A DNA stretch of 49,123 nt from Deltaproteobacteria bacterium. GTDB taxonomy: Bacteria > Desulfobacterota > DSM-4660 > Desulfatiglandales > HGW-15. Positions 8,554 through 17,662 of the stretch are shown here, piece after piece. The stretch spans positions 1-49,123 of the forward strand of contig JAFDEE010000040.1 of NCBI GenBank assembly GCA_019310525.1, written 5' to 3'. The notes beneath the pieces were generated by a model. The model had not been told where the DNA came from and searched no databases. It saw nothing but the letters and a program-made list of their open reading frames with translations. Both the position numbers and the translations under genes were made by a program. The stretch's first letter is position 1; every line of letters starts with the position of its first letter.

Positions 8554-9381
8554 TTATCCCTTTTTCCCCCGCCAAAGGGCTTCGTAGAGTTCCGCCCTCC
8601 GGTGGGGGAGAAAATATTTCATTCTGTGGCCCCGAACCTCCTGGAGGTCCCTTTCCCGCAGTTCGACCGTCATGAGGGTCTCTCCTTCCCCCTCGAAGCG
8701 GCGGATTACGCGTCCCGCCGGATTCAGGGCCAGGGCGACCCCAGGGAAAACGAGCCCTTCTTCACCTTTTCCCACCTGGTTGCAGGCCACCACGAAGGCT
8801 CCATTGTCAAAGGCCCTGGCGGTGAGGTGCCGGAGCCAGCTTTCGGCCTTCTCCACCGGGGAGCCCCCTGGGGAGGCATGGGGGATGAACAGGATCTCAG
8901 CTCCCTTCAGGGCCAGCAGGGTGCTGATTTCCGGAAAGTGGGCCTCGTAACAGAGTTCCACACCCAAGGTGGCCTTTGAGAAAGGAAAAACCCTGATCCT
9001 TTCCCCCGGGACATAGGCGGCCTTTTCCGGGGGCGATAAGTGGGTCTTGCGGTGGATCCCCACAATTCCCTCCGAATCAGCCAGGACATGACTGATAAAT
9101 GGGCCCTCCTCCCCCCACTCGATGGTTCCTGCCAGCACCCCCACCTCATACTCCCTTGCCAGCCGGGCTACCTCTTTCACCAGATCCCCGCTTCGGGAAG
9201 GGGCAAGAATCTTTCCGGGATCATCCAGCACATAACCGGTAAGGGACAACTCGGGGAAACAGACCAGATCGGCCTCCGCCCGGGCGGCCTCCTGCAAAAA
9301 GTATGCTGTCTTCTTCAGGTTTTCCTCGATCTTCCCCGGCCGGGAACGCATGCAGACCACCGCCACCTTGACGTCCTTCAC
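8554..9381 (-). CDS. Carbon-nitrogen hydrolase (nitrilase superfamily)
   Basis: A 275-residue nitrilase-fold amidase. The Glu-Lys-Cys catalytic triad can be seen: Glu in FPELSLTGY, Lys in HRKTHLSPPEK and Cys in GVELCYEAHFPE. Members hydrolyse amides or nitriles such as omega-amides, N-carbamoyl compounds or NAD-linked glutamine; the substrate cannot be read from the sequence. The GTG start at 9381 is preceded by GGAGGAGG. It follows leuB on the same strand after 76 bases that hold a GC-rich hairpin, so it may be a read-through tail of the branched-chain amino-acid operon or a separate unit. Confidence 0.88.
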   Translation of the reverse strand: MKDVKVAVVCMRSRPGKIEENLKKTAYFLQEAARAEADLVCFPELSLTGYVLDDPGKILAPSRSGDLVKEVARLAREYEVGVLAGTIEWGEEGPFISHVLADSEGIVGIHRKTHLSPPEKAAYVPGERIRVFPFSKATLGVELCYEAHFPEISTLLALKGAEILFIPHASPGGSPVEKAESWLRHLTARAFDNGAFVVACNQVGKGEEGLVFPGVALALNPAGRVIRRFEGEGETLMTVELRERDLQEVRGHRMKYFLPHRRAELYEALWRGKKG

Positions 9382-9401
9382 CTTCCTCCTCCCCCTTCAC
9401 C

Positions 9402-9430
9402 GGGGCGCGACGGCGTCAAGCCGTCACCCC
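9402..9430. repeat. GC-rich palindromic (REP-like) hairpin
   Basis: GGGG (9402-9405) and GACGGC (9409-9414) pair with GCCGTC (9420-9425) and CCCC (9427-9430) around a short loop. It lies between leuB and the nitrilase gene and has no T-run, so it is more like a REP-type palindrome than a terminator. Confidence 0.45.
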
Positions 9431-9457
9431 TACCCGGCCCTCACAGGTCACCCGGAC

Positions 9458-10522
9458 TCAGGAGCTCTCCACGTAACCGGCCACAAGATCTCCGACTTCG
9501 CTCGTTCCGTATCCCATCTTTCCGGCATCCATGCTCTTGAGATCATTAAGGAGCACCTTTTTCATGGCCTCCAGCAACCAATCGGCGGCCTCTCCCTCTC
9601 CAAGGTACTCCAGCATCATCTGGGCCGCGCCGATGGCCGCCATGGGGTTGATTATGTTGAGCCCCGTATATTTCGGGGCAGAGCCGCCGATAGGTTCGAA
9701 CATGGCCGTCGTATCGGGATTAATGTTGCCCCCGGCGGCGATTCCGAGTCCTCCCTGGATCACGGCCCCCAGGTCTGTGATGATATCCCCGAACATGTTT
9801 CCCGTGACTATGACATCGAACTGCTCGGGATTCTTGACCATCCACATGCAAAGGGCATCCACGTGCTGGTAATTGGTGCGGATATCCGGATATTCCTCCT
9901 TGACTTCCTCAAATACCCGAAACCAGAGATCGGATTCGTATATCAACACGTTGGTTTTCGCGCAAAGGGTCAACAATTTCTTCCTATCCCTTTTGCGGCA
10001 CAGGTCAAAGGCATAACGGATACAACGCTCCACCCCTTTTCGGGTGTTCACCGATTCCTGGATGGCGATCTCCTCCGGGGTTCCCTTCTTGAAGAAGCCG
10101 CCTCCCCCGGCGTAGACCCCTTCCGTGTTCTCCCGCACCACCACGAAATCGATATCCTCCGGCCCCTTGTCCTTCAGGGGCGTCTCCACGCCGGGGAGAA
10201 GAAGGACAGGCCTGAGATTGATGTAAAGGTCAAGCTCAAAGCGGGCCTTCAGGAGGATTTCCTTCTCCAGGATTCCGGGCTTGACCTCTGGATGGCCGAT
10301 AGCCCCCAGGAAAATGGCGTCCATGCCCCTGAGTTCCTCGATCACCTCATCCGGGAGCAGGACCCCCTCCCTCAAGTATTTCTCCCCCCCCAGGTCATAG
10401 TTTTGAAATCGGAAATCGAGGCCGTATTTCCTTGAAACGGCCTCCAGACACTTCACCCCTTCTCTCACCACCTCCGGACCCGTTCCATCTCCGGGGATCA
10501 CCGCGACATCGTAAGTTGCCAT
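9458..10522 (-). CDS. leuB: 3-isopropylmalate dehydrogenase family enzyme
   Basis: Beta-decarboxylating dehydrogenase of 354 residues with the N-terminal VAVIPGDGTGPEV, the catalytic Arg/Tyr block FVVVRENTEGVYAGGG, and the C-terminal metal/NAD segment FGDIITDLGA and EPIGGSAPKYTG. In the leucine pathway it oxidises 3-isopropylmalate; in the citramalate route it acts on 3-methylmalate, which is consistent with cimA in this operon. The ATG at 10522 has GAGGAGG nine bases upstream; a GTG two codons earlier is too close to that site. It is the last pathway gene of the operon. Confidence 0.92.
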   Translation of the reverse strand: MATYDVAVIPGDGTGPEVVREGVKCLEAVSRKYGLDFRFQNYDLGGEKYLREGVLLPDEVIEELRGMDAIFLGAIGHPEVKPGILEKEILLKARFELDLYINLRPVLLLPGVETPLKDKGPEDIDFVVVRENTEGVYAGGGGFFKKGTPEEIAIQESVNTRKGVERCIRYAFDLCRKRDRKKLLTLCAKTNVLIYESDLWFRVFEEVKEEYPDIRTNYQHVDALCMWMVKNPEQFDVIVTGNMFGDIITDLGAVIQGGLGIAAGGNINPDTTAMFEPIGGSAPKYTGLNIINPMAAIGAAQMMLEYLGEGEAADWLLEAMKKVLLNDLKSMDAGKMGYGTSEVGDLVAGYVESS

Positions 10523-10548
10523 GTCCACTTTCCTCCTCGGGCTCAGCG

Positions 10549-11607
10549 CTATTTCTTCTTCCTGTTTTCAGGCCTCAGGGAACGTACTGCGGCCCCGGCC
10601 CGCCACATTTCCGAGTTCCGGATGGCTTCCAATTCCGCCTCCAGCTTTTCCCGGTAATCCGGCGCACTGTTGGCCTCCAGCACTCTTCGGGTCTCCTCCC
10701 CGGATACAACCTTTTCGTAGAGTTCGTCGAAGAGCGGCAAAACAGCGTCCCTGAACCTCGGCGCCCAGTCCAGGGCACCGCGCTGGGCCGTGGTGCTGCA
10801 ATTGGAGAACATCCAGTCCATGCCGTTCTCGGCCACCAACCGGATAAGGCTCTGGGTCAATTCCTCCACCGTCTCGTTAAAGGCCTCGCTGGGACTGTGC
10901 CCGTTTTTCCTCAACGTATTGTACTGGGCCTCCATCACGCCTGCAAGACATCCCATCAGCACACCCCGCTCTCCGGTCAGGTCACTGTACACCTCCTTTT
11001 CAAAGGTGGTTTCGAAAAGGTAACCGGATCCGATGGCGATACCAAGGGCCAGGGTCCGGTCCTTGGCCCGCCCCGTGTAGTCCTGAAACACGGCGTAGCT
11101 CGAATTGATTCCGCTGCCGTCAAGAAAATTTGTCCGCACGGTACGCCCTGAACCCTTGGGAGCGACCATGATCACATCGATGTTCTCCGGGGGAATGATA
11201 CCTGTCTGATCCTTGTACACGATGGAAAAACCGTGGGAAAAGTACAAGGCATCCCCCGGGTTCAGGCATTCTTTGACCATCGGCCAGGTGGCCACCTGCC
11301 CGGCATCTGAGAGGAGATAGAGCACTATGGTCCCTTGCTTTGCCGCCTCCTCGATGGAAAAGAGGGTTTCGCCCGGCACAAAGCCGTCCGCCACGGCCTT
11401 GTCCCAGTAAAATGGTTCGCTTTCCCGCTGCCCCACGATCACCTTGAACCCGTTGTCCCTCAAGTTAAGGGCCTGTCCGGGTCCCTGAACGCCATAACCC
11501 AGGCAGGCGATGGTTTCGTCCTTGAGAACCTCCCTGGCCCTCTCCAGGGGGAATTCTTCCGAGGTTATAACCTCTTCCATCACGCCACCAAAATCAATCT
11601 TTGCCAT
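10549..11607 (-). CDS. ilvC: Ketol-acid reductoisomerase
   Basis: A 352-residue NAD(P)H-dependent enzyme that isomerises and reduces acetolactate or acetohydroxybutyrate in valine, leucine and isoleucine synthesis. The Rossmann segment IACLGYGVQGPGQALNLRDNG is followed by the cofactor-specificity loop VGQRESE and the acidic metal-binding C-terminal region, including LTGERGVLMGCLAG and NCSTTAQRGALDW. The start has AAAGGAGAT in front of the ATG. It lies between ilvN and leuB. Confidence 0.93.
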   Translation of the reverse strand: MAKIDFGGVMEEVITSEEFPLERAREVLKDETIACLGYGVQGPGQALNLRDNGFKVIVGQRESEPFYWDKAVADGFVPGETLFSIEEAAKQGTIVLYLLSDAGQVATWPMVKECLNPGDALYFSHGFSIVYKDQTGIIPPENIDVIMVAPKGSGRTVRTNFLDGSGINSSYAVFQDYTGRAKDRTLALGIAIGSGYLFETTFEKEVYSDLTGERGVLMGCLAGVMEAQYNTLRKNGHSPSEAFNETVEELTQSLIRLVAENGMDWMFSNCSTTAQRGALDWAPRFRDAVLPLFDELYEKVVSGEETRRVLEANSAPDYREKLEAELEAIRNSEMWRAGAAVRSLRPENRKKK

Positions 11608-11722
11608 GCTATCTCCTTTCTTTTGATCTGATATTTCATACAGGTACGGATGCCGACTCCAGGATTATTCCCGCCGGGGTACCCGACGGCGATCCGCGAT
11701 GAGCCTTTCGTCGGATTTTCTC

Positions 11723-12220
11723 CTACTTCTTTTCTCTTGCCAGGGCAATGGTTCCGGTCCTGGCGATCTCCTTTATCCCCATGGGTTTTACAAGGCTCAG
11801 GAAGGCGTCGATCTTGGAGTCGTCCCCGATGATCTCTACAATATAGTACTCGGGACTGGCATCCACCACCCTGGCCTTGAAGATATCCACGGTCCGCAGG
11901 ATCTCCGCCCGGTGTTCGGATTTCGCCCGCACCTTGACAAGGGCCATTTCCCCCTGAACAAAGGCCAGGTCCGTAAAATCCATAACCTTGATCACATTGA
12001 TCAGCTTGTTGAGCTGCTTCTTGATCTGTTCGAGCACCCGGGATTCACCCGAAGTCACGATGGTGATCCGGGAGACCAGAGGATCCGTGGTTTCAGCTAC
12101 GCAAAGGCTCTCGATGTTGAATCCGCGGCCGCTGAACAGCCCAACGATACGTGAAAGCACACCCGGCTTGTTATCCACCAGAATCGACAGAATGGATTTC
12201 TTTTCATCCAGTTTTCCCAT
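11723..12220 (-). CDS. ilvN: Acetolactate synthase regulatory (small) subunit
   Basis: A 165-residue protein starting MGKLDEKKSILSILVDNKPGVL; an open frame extends upstream but the AAGGTGG ribosome site supports this ATG at 12220. It has an N-terminal ACT domain (VDNKPGVLSRIVGLFSGRGFNIESL, residues about 15-39) and the C-terminal regulatory half with EIIGDDSKIDAFL. It binds the catalytic subunit and gives valine feedback inhibition. It lies 74 bases after ilvB. Confidence 0.95.
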   Translation of the reverse strand: MGKLDEKKSILSILVDNKPGVLSRIVGLFSGRGFNIESLCVAETTDPLVSRITIVTSGESRVLEQIKKQLNKLINVIKVMDFTDLAFVQGEMALVKVRAKSEHRAEILRTVDIFKARVVDASPEYYIVEIIGDDSKIDAFLSLVKPMGIKEIARTGTIALAREKK

Positions 12221-12294
12221 AAAAAAAGACCACCTTTCTTCAACGATCCACCCCACAAACCAGGGGAAGTGCCAGGAGGACACATCTTTGGTCT

Positions 12295-13989
12295 CTAAAC
12301 GAGAAGCATCTCGGTGATCGGCTCACCCGCCGGCACCATCGGATAGACACACTCCTCCTTCTCCACCTGGAAATCCATAATGACCGGTCTTTGCACTGAG
12401 AGGGCCTCCTTGATGATCCCCTCCACCTCTTCGGGTTTCGTGGCCCGGAGCCCCACTGCGCCATAGGCCTCTGCCAGCTTGACAAAGTCCGGGGCGCAGC
12501 TCATTTCCGTGTGGGCATAGCAGCGGTCGTAAAACAATTCCTGCCACTGGCGGACCATCCCCAGGTATCCGTTGTTCAGGATCGCCACCTTGACAGGCAG
12601 GTTGTATTGGACGGCGGTGGCCATCTCCTGGATGTTCATCTGGATACTCCCGTCACCCGCGATATCGATCACGAGCTTGTCCGGGCAGGCGATCTGGGCC
12701 CCGATGGCCGCGGGGAACCCGAATCCCATGCAACCAAGCCCCCCCGAGGTGATGAAACAATTGGGCCGATCGAAATGGTAGTACTGGGCGGCCCACATCT
12801 GGTTCTGGCCCACCTCAGTGGTTATGATGGCCTCCCCCCGGGTCAGCTCGTATAGCTTTTCTACAACGAACTGGGGCTTGATCACATCGCTCTGCTCATA
12901 GTCCAGGGGCATGGTGGATTTCCATTCTTCGATCTGGTCCAGCCAGGGACGCCTTTTCTCCTTGATATTCCCCAGATCCTCCGTCTCCAGGAGTGCATTG
13001 AGTTTTTCCAGAGTGATCCGGCAGTCGCCCACGATGGGAACGGTCACAGGGATATTTTTCCGTATCGATGTGGGATCGATATCGATATGCACGATCTTGG
13101 CGTTGGGGGCGAAGGCATCCGTCCTTCCCGTGACCCGGTCGTCGAAACGGACCCCGATGGCGATAAGCAGATCGCACTCCCCGCTGGACATGTTGGCCCT
13201 GTAAGTGCCGTGCATCCCTATCATTCCCAGCCACAGGGGGTCGGAGGCGGGGAAGCCCCCCAGCCCCATGAGGGTGGAGGTCACAGGGGCATGGATCTTT
13301 GCGACGAATCTCCTGAGTTCTTCGGAGGCCTTTGACAGGATGACCCCTCCACCCGTGAAAACAAGAGGCCGCTTGGCCTCCTTTAGAAGCTTCACCACCT
13401 TGGGCAACTGTTTGCTGTTGGGCTCGTAAGTGGGATGATAAGAGCGGAGGCGAACCTCCTTGATGGGCCGGTTCGAGGTCTTGGCCTGGACCAAGTCCTT
13501 TGGCAAATCGATCAAAACCGGCCCCGGACGCCCGGAACGGGCGATAAAAAAGGCCTCCCTGATGGTCCTTTCCAGCTCCTCCACGTCCTTGACAAGGTAG
13601 TTGTGCTTTGTACAGGGCCTGGTGATCCCCACGATATCCACCTCCTGAAAGGCGTCGTTGCCGATCAGGGCCGTGGGCACCTGTCCGGTGAACACCACCA
13701 GGGGGACCGAGTCCATGTAAGCCGACGCGATCCCGGTCACCGTGTTTGTGGCCCCCGGCCCGGAGGTCACCAGACAAACCCCGACCTTGCCCGAGGCCCG
13801 GGCATACCCGTCGGCGGCATGAACGGCTCCCTGCTCGTGACGGACCAGGACGTGCCGGAGATCCGTCTTGACCAGCGCGTCGTATATATCCAGGACGGCG
13901 CCGCCGGGGAAACCGAAGATCGTATCCACTCCCTCTTCCTGGAGGGCCTTCATTATGATTTGCGCACCAGTGAGTTTAATAGCGATCAC
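12295..13989 (-). CDS. ilvB: Acetolactate synthase catalytic (large) subunit
   Basis: A 564-residue thiamine-diphosphate enzyme that condenses pyruvate with pyruvate or 2-oxobutyrate. Visible motifs: [15 protein letters not shown] with the following catalytic Glu in [18 protein letters not shown], and the ThDP/Mg motif [11 protein letters not shown] ending in [12 protein letters not shown]. The start is unclear: the annotated GTG at 13989 directly abuts the only good ribosome site (AAAAGAGG), whereas an ATT four codons in, just before KLTGAQI, would be at ideal spacing. It lies 64 bases after leuD in the operon. Confidence 0.94.
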   Translation of the reverse strand: MIAIKLTGAQIIMKALQEEGVDTIFGFPGGAVLDIYDALVKTDLRHVLVRHEQGAVHAADGYARASGKVGVCLVTSGPGATNTVTGIASAYMDSVPLVVFTGQVPTALIGNDAFQEVDIVGITRPCTKHNYLVKDVEELERTIREAFFIARSGRPGPVLIDLPKDLVQAKTSNRPIKEVRLRSYHPTYEPNSKQLPKVVKLLKEAKRPLVFTGGGVILSKASEELRRFVAKIHAPVTSTLMGLGGFPASDPLWLGMIGMHGTYRANMSSGECDLLIAIGVRFDDRVTGRTDAFAPNAKIVHIDIDPTSIRKNIPVTVPIVGDCRITLEKLNALLETEDLGNIKEKRRPWLDQIEEWKSTMPLDYEQSDVIKPQFVVEKLYELTRGEAIITTEVGQNQMWAAQYYHFDRPNCFITSGGLGCMGFGFPAAIGAQIACPDKLVIDIAGDGSIQMNIQEMATAVQYNLPVKVAILNNGYLGMVRQWQELFYDRCYAHTEMSCAPDFVKLAEAYGAVGLRATKPEEVEGIIKEALSVQRPVIMDFQVEKEECVYPMVPAGEPITEMLLV

Positions 13990-14053
13990 CTCTTTTCTAA
14001 AAAAATGGGTTTGGATAATGACGATATCTTGGCCCTTTTTCGAGCACCCTTTA

Positions 14054-14548
14054 TCAAAAAGTCCCCTTTGCCTTTATATAGGGAACCAGGCCACCGGCCT
14101 CGATGATTCTACTCATGAAATCCGGTATAGGCTTGGCGAAGACCCTGACCCCTTCGACCTTGCTCCCTATCTCACCCGTCCGGAGATCCACGGAGATCTG
14201 TTCCCCGTCAGAGAAGGCATCAAAAGCCTCCTCGCATTCAAGGATGGGCAGGCCGATATTAAAGGCGCTCCTGTAAAAGATGCGGGCGAAGCTCCTTGCG
14301 ACCACCACCCCGATTCCGGCCGACTTGATAGCCAAGGGGGCATGTTCCCGCGAGGACCCGCAACCGAAATTGACCCCGGCCAAAAGGATATCTCCCTGTG
14401 CGACCTCCTTTACGAACTCGGGCCTCACATCCTCAAAACAGTGCTTGGCCAGTTCGTCCTTGTCCGATACATTGAGGAACCTCGCGGGAATGATCACGTC
14501 CGTATCCACGTGGTCCCCGAATTTCCACACCCTTCCCTCGTATTTCAT
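14054..14548 (-). CDS. leuD: 3-isopropylmalate dehydratase small subunit
   Basis: A 164-residue swivelling domain of the aconitase superfamily, short archaeal/anaerobe type (LeuD type 2). It starts [21 protein letters not shown] with AAGGAGAG upstream and contains the substrate-binding [11 protein letters not shown]. With LeuC it isomerises isopropylmalate, and the same pair can act on citramalate. It follows leuC after about 104 bases in the same operon. Confidence 0.94.
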   Translation of the reverse strand: MKYEGRVWKFGDHVDTDVIIPARFLNVSDKDELAKHCFEDVRPEFVKEVAQGDILLAGVNFGCGSSREHAPLAIKSAGIGVVVARSFARIFYRSAFNIGLPILECEEAFDAFSDGEQISVDLRTGEIGSKVEGVRVFAKPIPDFMSRIIEAGGLVPYIKAKGTF

Positions 14549-14652
14549 GATATTCTCTCTCCTTAGTGTCTGCAGGAATTTTACCGGCATTCCCCGGCAT
14601 GCCATGGTCCGGGATTCGGGCCATTGCAAACGAAACACTTCCCCCCTATTGC

Positions 14653-15918
14653 TTACAACTCCTCAGGGGAAGCTATTCTCCCCAGGACGGCCGTTGCCGC
14701 TGCCACGGCCGGACCTGCCAGGTATACCTCACTTTCCGGATGTCCCATCCTGCCGACGAAATTTCGATTGGTGGTGGAAAGGGCCCGCTCTCCCTCCGCA
14801 AGGATGCCCATGTGTCCCCCCAGGCAGGGACCGCAGCAAGGAGGCCCGATCACGGCCCCGCTTTCCAGGAAGGTCTGGATGATTCCCTCTTCGATGGCCT
14901 CCCGGTAGATACGGGTGCTGCCGGGGATTACGATCAGCCTGAGGTTCCTGGAAGTCCTTCGGCCCTTCAGGATGTCCGCGGCGATCCGAAGGTCCTCCAT
15001 GCGCCCGTTGGTGCAGGAGCCGATGAATACCTGATCCACCGGGACGTCTCCCGCCTCGGAGACGGGCCGCACGTTGTCAGGGGAGTGGGGAAAGGCCACC
15101 TGGGGTTCCAAATCGTCCACCTGTACCTCCAGGACCCGCTCGTAACGGGCATCCCTGTCGCTACTGTAAAAAATGGGCTCCCGTTCAGAGCGCCCGGCCA
15201 CGTACTGCCGGGTGATCTCATCCGGTTCCACGATCCCGTTTTTCGCTCCCCCTTCCACCGCCATGTTGGCCATGGTCAGCCTCTGGTCCATTGAAAGGGA
15301 ACCTATGACCTCCCCTGAAAATTCCAGGGTCTTGTAAAGTGCGCCCTCCACGCCGATCCTTCCCAGGGTGTAGAGAATAAGATCTTTGCCCCCGACCCAT
15401 TTTCCCAGGGTCCCACGGTAGATCACCTTGATCGTTGGAGGGACCCTGAGCCAGGTCCGCCCGGTGGCCAGGACGGCTCCCAGGTCCGTGCTCCCCACCC
15501 CAGTTGAAAAGGCACCGAGGGCCCCGTAAGTACAGGTGTGGCTGTCCGCTCCCATGACCAGATCCCCCGGGAGGACCAGGCCCTGCTCGGGCAGGATGAC
15601 ATGTTCGATTCCCCCGTAAGCCAATTCCAAATAGTGGACGATTCCCTGGCTCCTGGCGAACTCCCGGATGATCTTGGCCTGCCTGGCCGAGGGGATGTCC
15701 TTGTTGGGAACGAAATGGTCCGAGACCAGGGCGACCTTCTCCGGATCAAAGACCCGTTCCCTCCCGATCTCCTCGAAGACTCGGATCGCCAGGGGCGCGG
15801 TGATGTCATTGGCCAGGGCCAGATCCACGTCCACCTGGATCAAATCACCCGGACTTACGGTCCCGAGCCCGGCGTGGGCGGCCAGTATCTTTTCCGTGAT
15901 AGTCATTGGTTGTGTCAT
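14653..15918 (-). CDS. leuC: 3-isopropylmalate dehydratase large subunit
   Basis: A 421-residue aconitase-family protein of the short LeuC2 type. The [4Fe-4S] ligands are visible as IGSCTNGR and GPPCCGPCLGGH; the substrate region includes GADSHTCTYGALGAF. It partners LeuD. The ATG at 15918 follows AGAGGAAGGGG. Fe-S hydratases of this type are oxygen-sensitive, fitting an anaerobe. It lies 46 bases after leuA. Confidence 0.94.
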   Translation of the reverse strand: MTQPMTITEKILAAHAGLGTVSPGDLIQVDVDLALANDITAPLAIRVFEEIGRERVFDPEKVALVSDHFVPNKDIPSARQAKIIREFARSQGIVHYLELAYGGIEHVILPEQGLVLPGDLVMGADSHTCTYGALGAFSTGVGSTDLGAVLATGRTWLRVPPTIKVIYRGTLGKWVGGKDLILYTLGRIGVEGALYKTLEFSGEVIGSLSMDQRLTMANMAVEGGAKNGIVEPDEITRQYVAGRSEREPIFYSSDRDARYERVLEVQVDDLEPQVAFPHSPDNVRPVSEAGDVPVDQVFIGSCTNGRMEDLRIAADILKGRRTSRNLRLIVIPGSTRIYREAIEEGIIQTFLESGAVIGPPCCGPCLGGHMGILAEGERALSTTNRNFVGRMGHPESEVYLAGPAVAAATAVLGRIASPEEL

Positions 15919-15964
15919 GGATTCCCCTTCCTCTCTTGATGTCCCTTTTGCTCAGTTTCAGGTT

Positions 15965-17506
15965 TTACAATCCCATCGCCTCAGGGGCCACGCTGGGATT
16001 CTTCTTCAGGTATTCAAGTCGATTCAACCCGTTGACATAAGCCTTGGCGCTCGCCGTGATGATATCGGGATCCGCCCCCTTTCCCAGGGCCACCAGGCCG
16101 TTTTCCTTGAGCCTTACGGTCACCTCTCCCTGGGCGTCCATCCCTCCGGTTATGGATTCGACGGAGAAGCGTATCAGCCTGGAACGGGTTCCCGTCATCT
16201 TAGCGATGGTATTGAAGGCGGCATCAATGGGTCCCACACCGAACCCCGCGCTCTGGACCTCCTCCCCGTCGATCAACAGTTTCACTGTCGCGGTCGGCAC
16301 CGCCCCTGTTCCGCTCACCACATTGAGATAAGCCAGCTTGTAGCGATCCGGCACCCGCAGGATCTCCTCGGCGAAAAGGACCTCGATGTCTTCGTCCTGG
16401 ATCTCCTTGCGCTTGTCCGCCAGGGTCTTGAACTTCTCAAAAAGACGCTGCACGTCTTCATCGGATACCTCGTAGCCGAGTTCCTTGAGTTTCTCCCGGA
16501 AGGCGTGCCGCCCCGAGTGTTTCCCAAGCACCAGGCGGTTCTTGGCCAACCCTATGGTCTCCGGCTCCATGATCTCATAAGTCATCCGGTTCTTGAGGAC
16601 CCCATCCTGGTGGATCCCTGCCTCGTGTGCGAAGGCATTCGCCCCCACCACGGCCTTGTTGGGCTGGACCACGATTCCCGTGATCATGCTCACCAGGCGG
16701 CTTGTGGGGTAAATCTCCCGGGTCTCGATGGAGGTCCGGAGTCCCAGGTGTTCGCGCCGGGTATAGAGACCCATGACGAGTTCTTCCAGGGAAGTGTTCC
16801 CGGCCCGCTCCCCGATGCCGTTGATGGTCACCTCGGCCTGACGGGCACCGTTCCGGATCCCGGCCAGGGTGTTGGCCGTTGCCAGCCCCAGGTCGTTGTG
16901 GCAATGAACGCTCAGGACCGCCTTGTGGATATTGGGGGTGTGGGTACGGACATAGCGGATCAGTTCACCGAACTCGTCCGGCATGGCGTAACCCACGGTA
17001 TCGGGAAGGTTCACGGTCGTGGCACCCGCCTCGATGGCGGCCTCGAAGACCCGGCAGATGTAATCCCTGTCGCTCCGGGATCCGTCCTCACACGAGAATT
17101 CCACGTTGTCCGTGAAGGACTTGGCGTAACCGACCGCTTCCACGGTCGCCCTAATCACCTCTTCCCGGCTCATACGGAGCTTGTGTTTCAGATGGATGTC
17201 GGAGGTGGCGATAAAGGTGTGGATCCTGGGATTGGCTGCATCCTTGATGGCTCCCCAGGCCTTGTCGATGTCTTCCTTGTTGGCGCGCGCAAGGGCGGTG
17301 ATCTGTGCCTTCCGAATCCTTGCCGCAATCTGCTTGACAGCTTCAAAATCGCCGGGAGAGGCGGCGGGGAATCCCGCTTCAATGGCATCCACTCCCAGTT
17401 TTTCCAGTTGCCTTGCCAGCCTTAGTTTCTCGGCTGCATTCATGCTCGCCCCCGGGGACTGCTCTCCGTCCCTGAGGGTGGTATCAAAGATAATCACTCG
17501 TTCCAT
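15965..17506 (-). CDS. leuA: 2-isopropylmalate synthase
   Basis: A 513-residue enzyme that condenses acetyl-CoA with 2-oxoisovalerate as the first committed step of leucine synthesis. The TIM barrel begins [15 protein letters not shown] and contains the metal HxH in [18 protein letters not shown] and [13 protein letters not shown]; the C-terminal LeuA allosteric dimer domain (residues about 390-500) ends the protein. GGAGG precedes the ATG. It lies 156 bases after cimA with a strong hairpin between them. Confidence 0.95.
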   Translation of the reverse strand: MERVIIFDTTLRDGEQSPGASMNAAEKLRLARQLEKLGVDAIEAGFPAASPGDFEAVKQIAARIRKAQITALARANKEDIDKAWGAIKDAANPRIHTFIATSDIHLKHKLRMSREEVIRATVEAVGYAKSFTDNVEFSCEDGSRSDRDYICRVFEAAIEAGATTVNLPDTVGYAMPDEFGELIRYVRTHTPNIHKAVLSVHCHNDLGLATANTLAGIRNGARQAEVTINGIGERAGNTSLEELVMGLYTRREHLGLRTSIETREIYPTSRLVSMITGIVVQPNKAVVGANAFAHEAGIHQDGVLKNRMTYEIMEPETIGLAKNRLVLGKHSGRHAFREKLKELGYEVSDEDVQRLFEKFKTLADKRKEIQDEDIEVLFAEEILRVPDRYKLAYLNVVSGTGAVPTATVKLLIDGEEVQSAGFGVGPIDAAFNTIAKMTGTRSRLIRFSVESITGGMDAQGEVTVRLKENGLVALGKGADPDIITASAKAYVNGLNRLEYLKKNPSVAPEAMGL

Positions 17507-17594
17507 AGGCTGATAACCTCCTCGTATAATCGTTTTCAGCGTTTTTCAAGCAGTATGGACAAACCGTTCTCAATGGAGGTTATCGAACGAGCAT

Positions 17595-17632
17595 ACGCCG
17601 CAGGTTCCCCCCTTGGGAGGAACCTGCGGCGT
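17595..17632 (-). other. Perfect 14-bp hairpin between cimA and leuA
   Basis: Arms at 17595-17608 and 17619-17632 are perfectly complementary around a 10-base loop, with no U-run on the minus strand. It is likely a processing or mRNA-stability element within the operon, allowing cimA and leuA levels to differ. The loop-side GGGGGGAACC resembles part of a T-box sequence, but there is no room for the rest of a T-box. Confidence 0.5.
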
Positions 17633-17662
17633 TATTCACCGTTTCTCTGTCTTTTCCTGTTT

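Noticed and set aside
15668-17425. A 585-codon plus-strand open frame across leuA
   Set aside because: It lies antisense to leuA, a clear full-length gene, and is explained by high GC content and codon bias.
17597-17640. T-box riboswitch upstream of leuA, suggested by GGGGGGAACC next to a hairpin
   Set aside because: Only about 25 bases separate it from the cimA stop, so there is no room for a T-box stem I or specifier loop, and no terminator with U-run follows.
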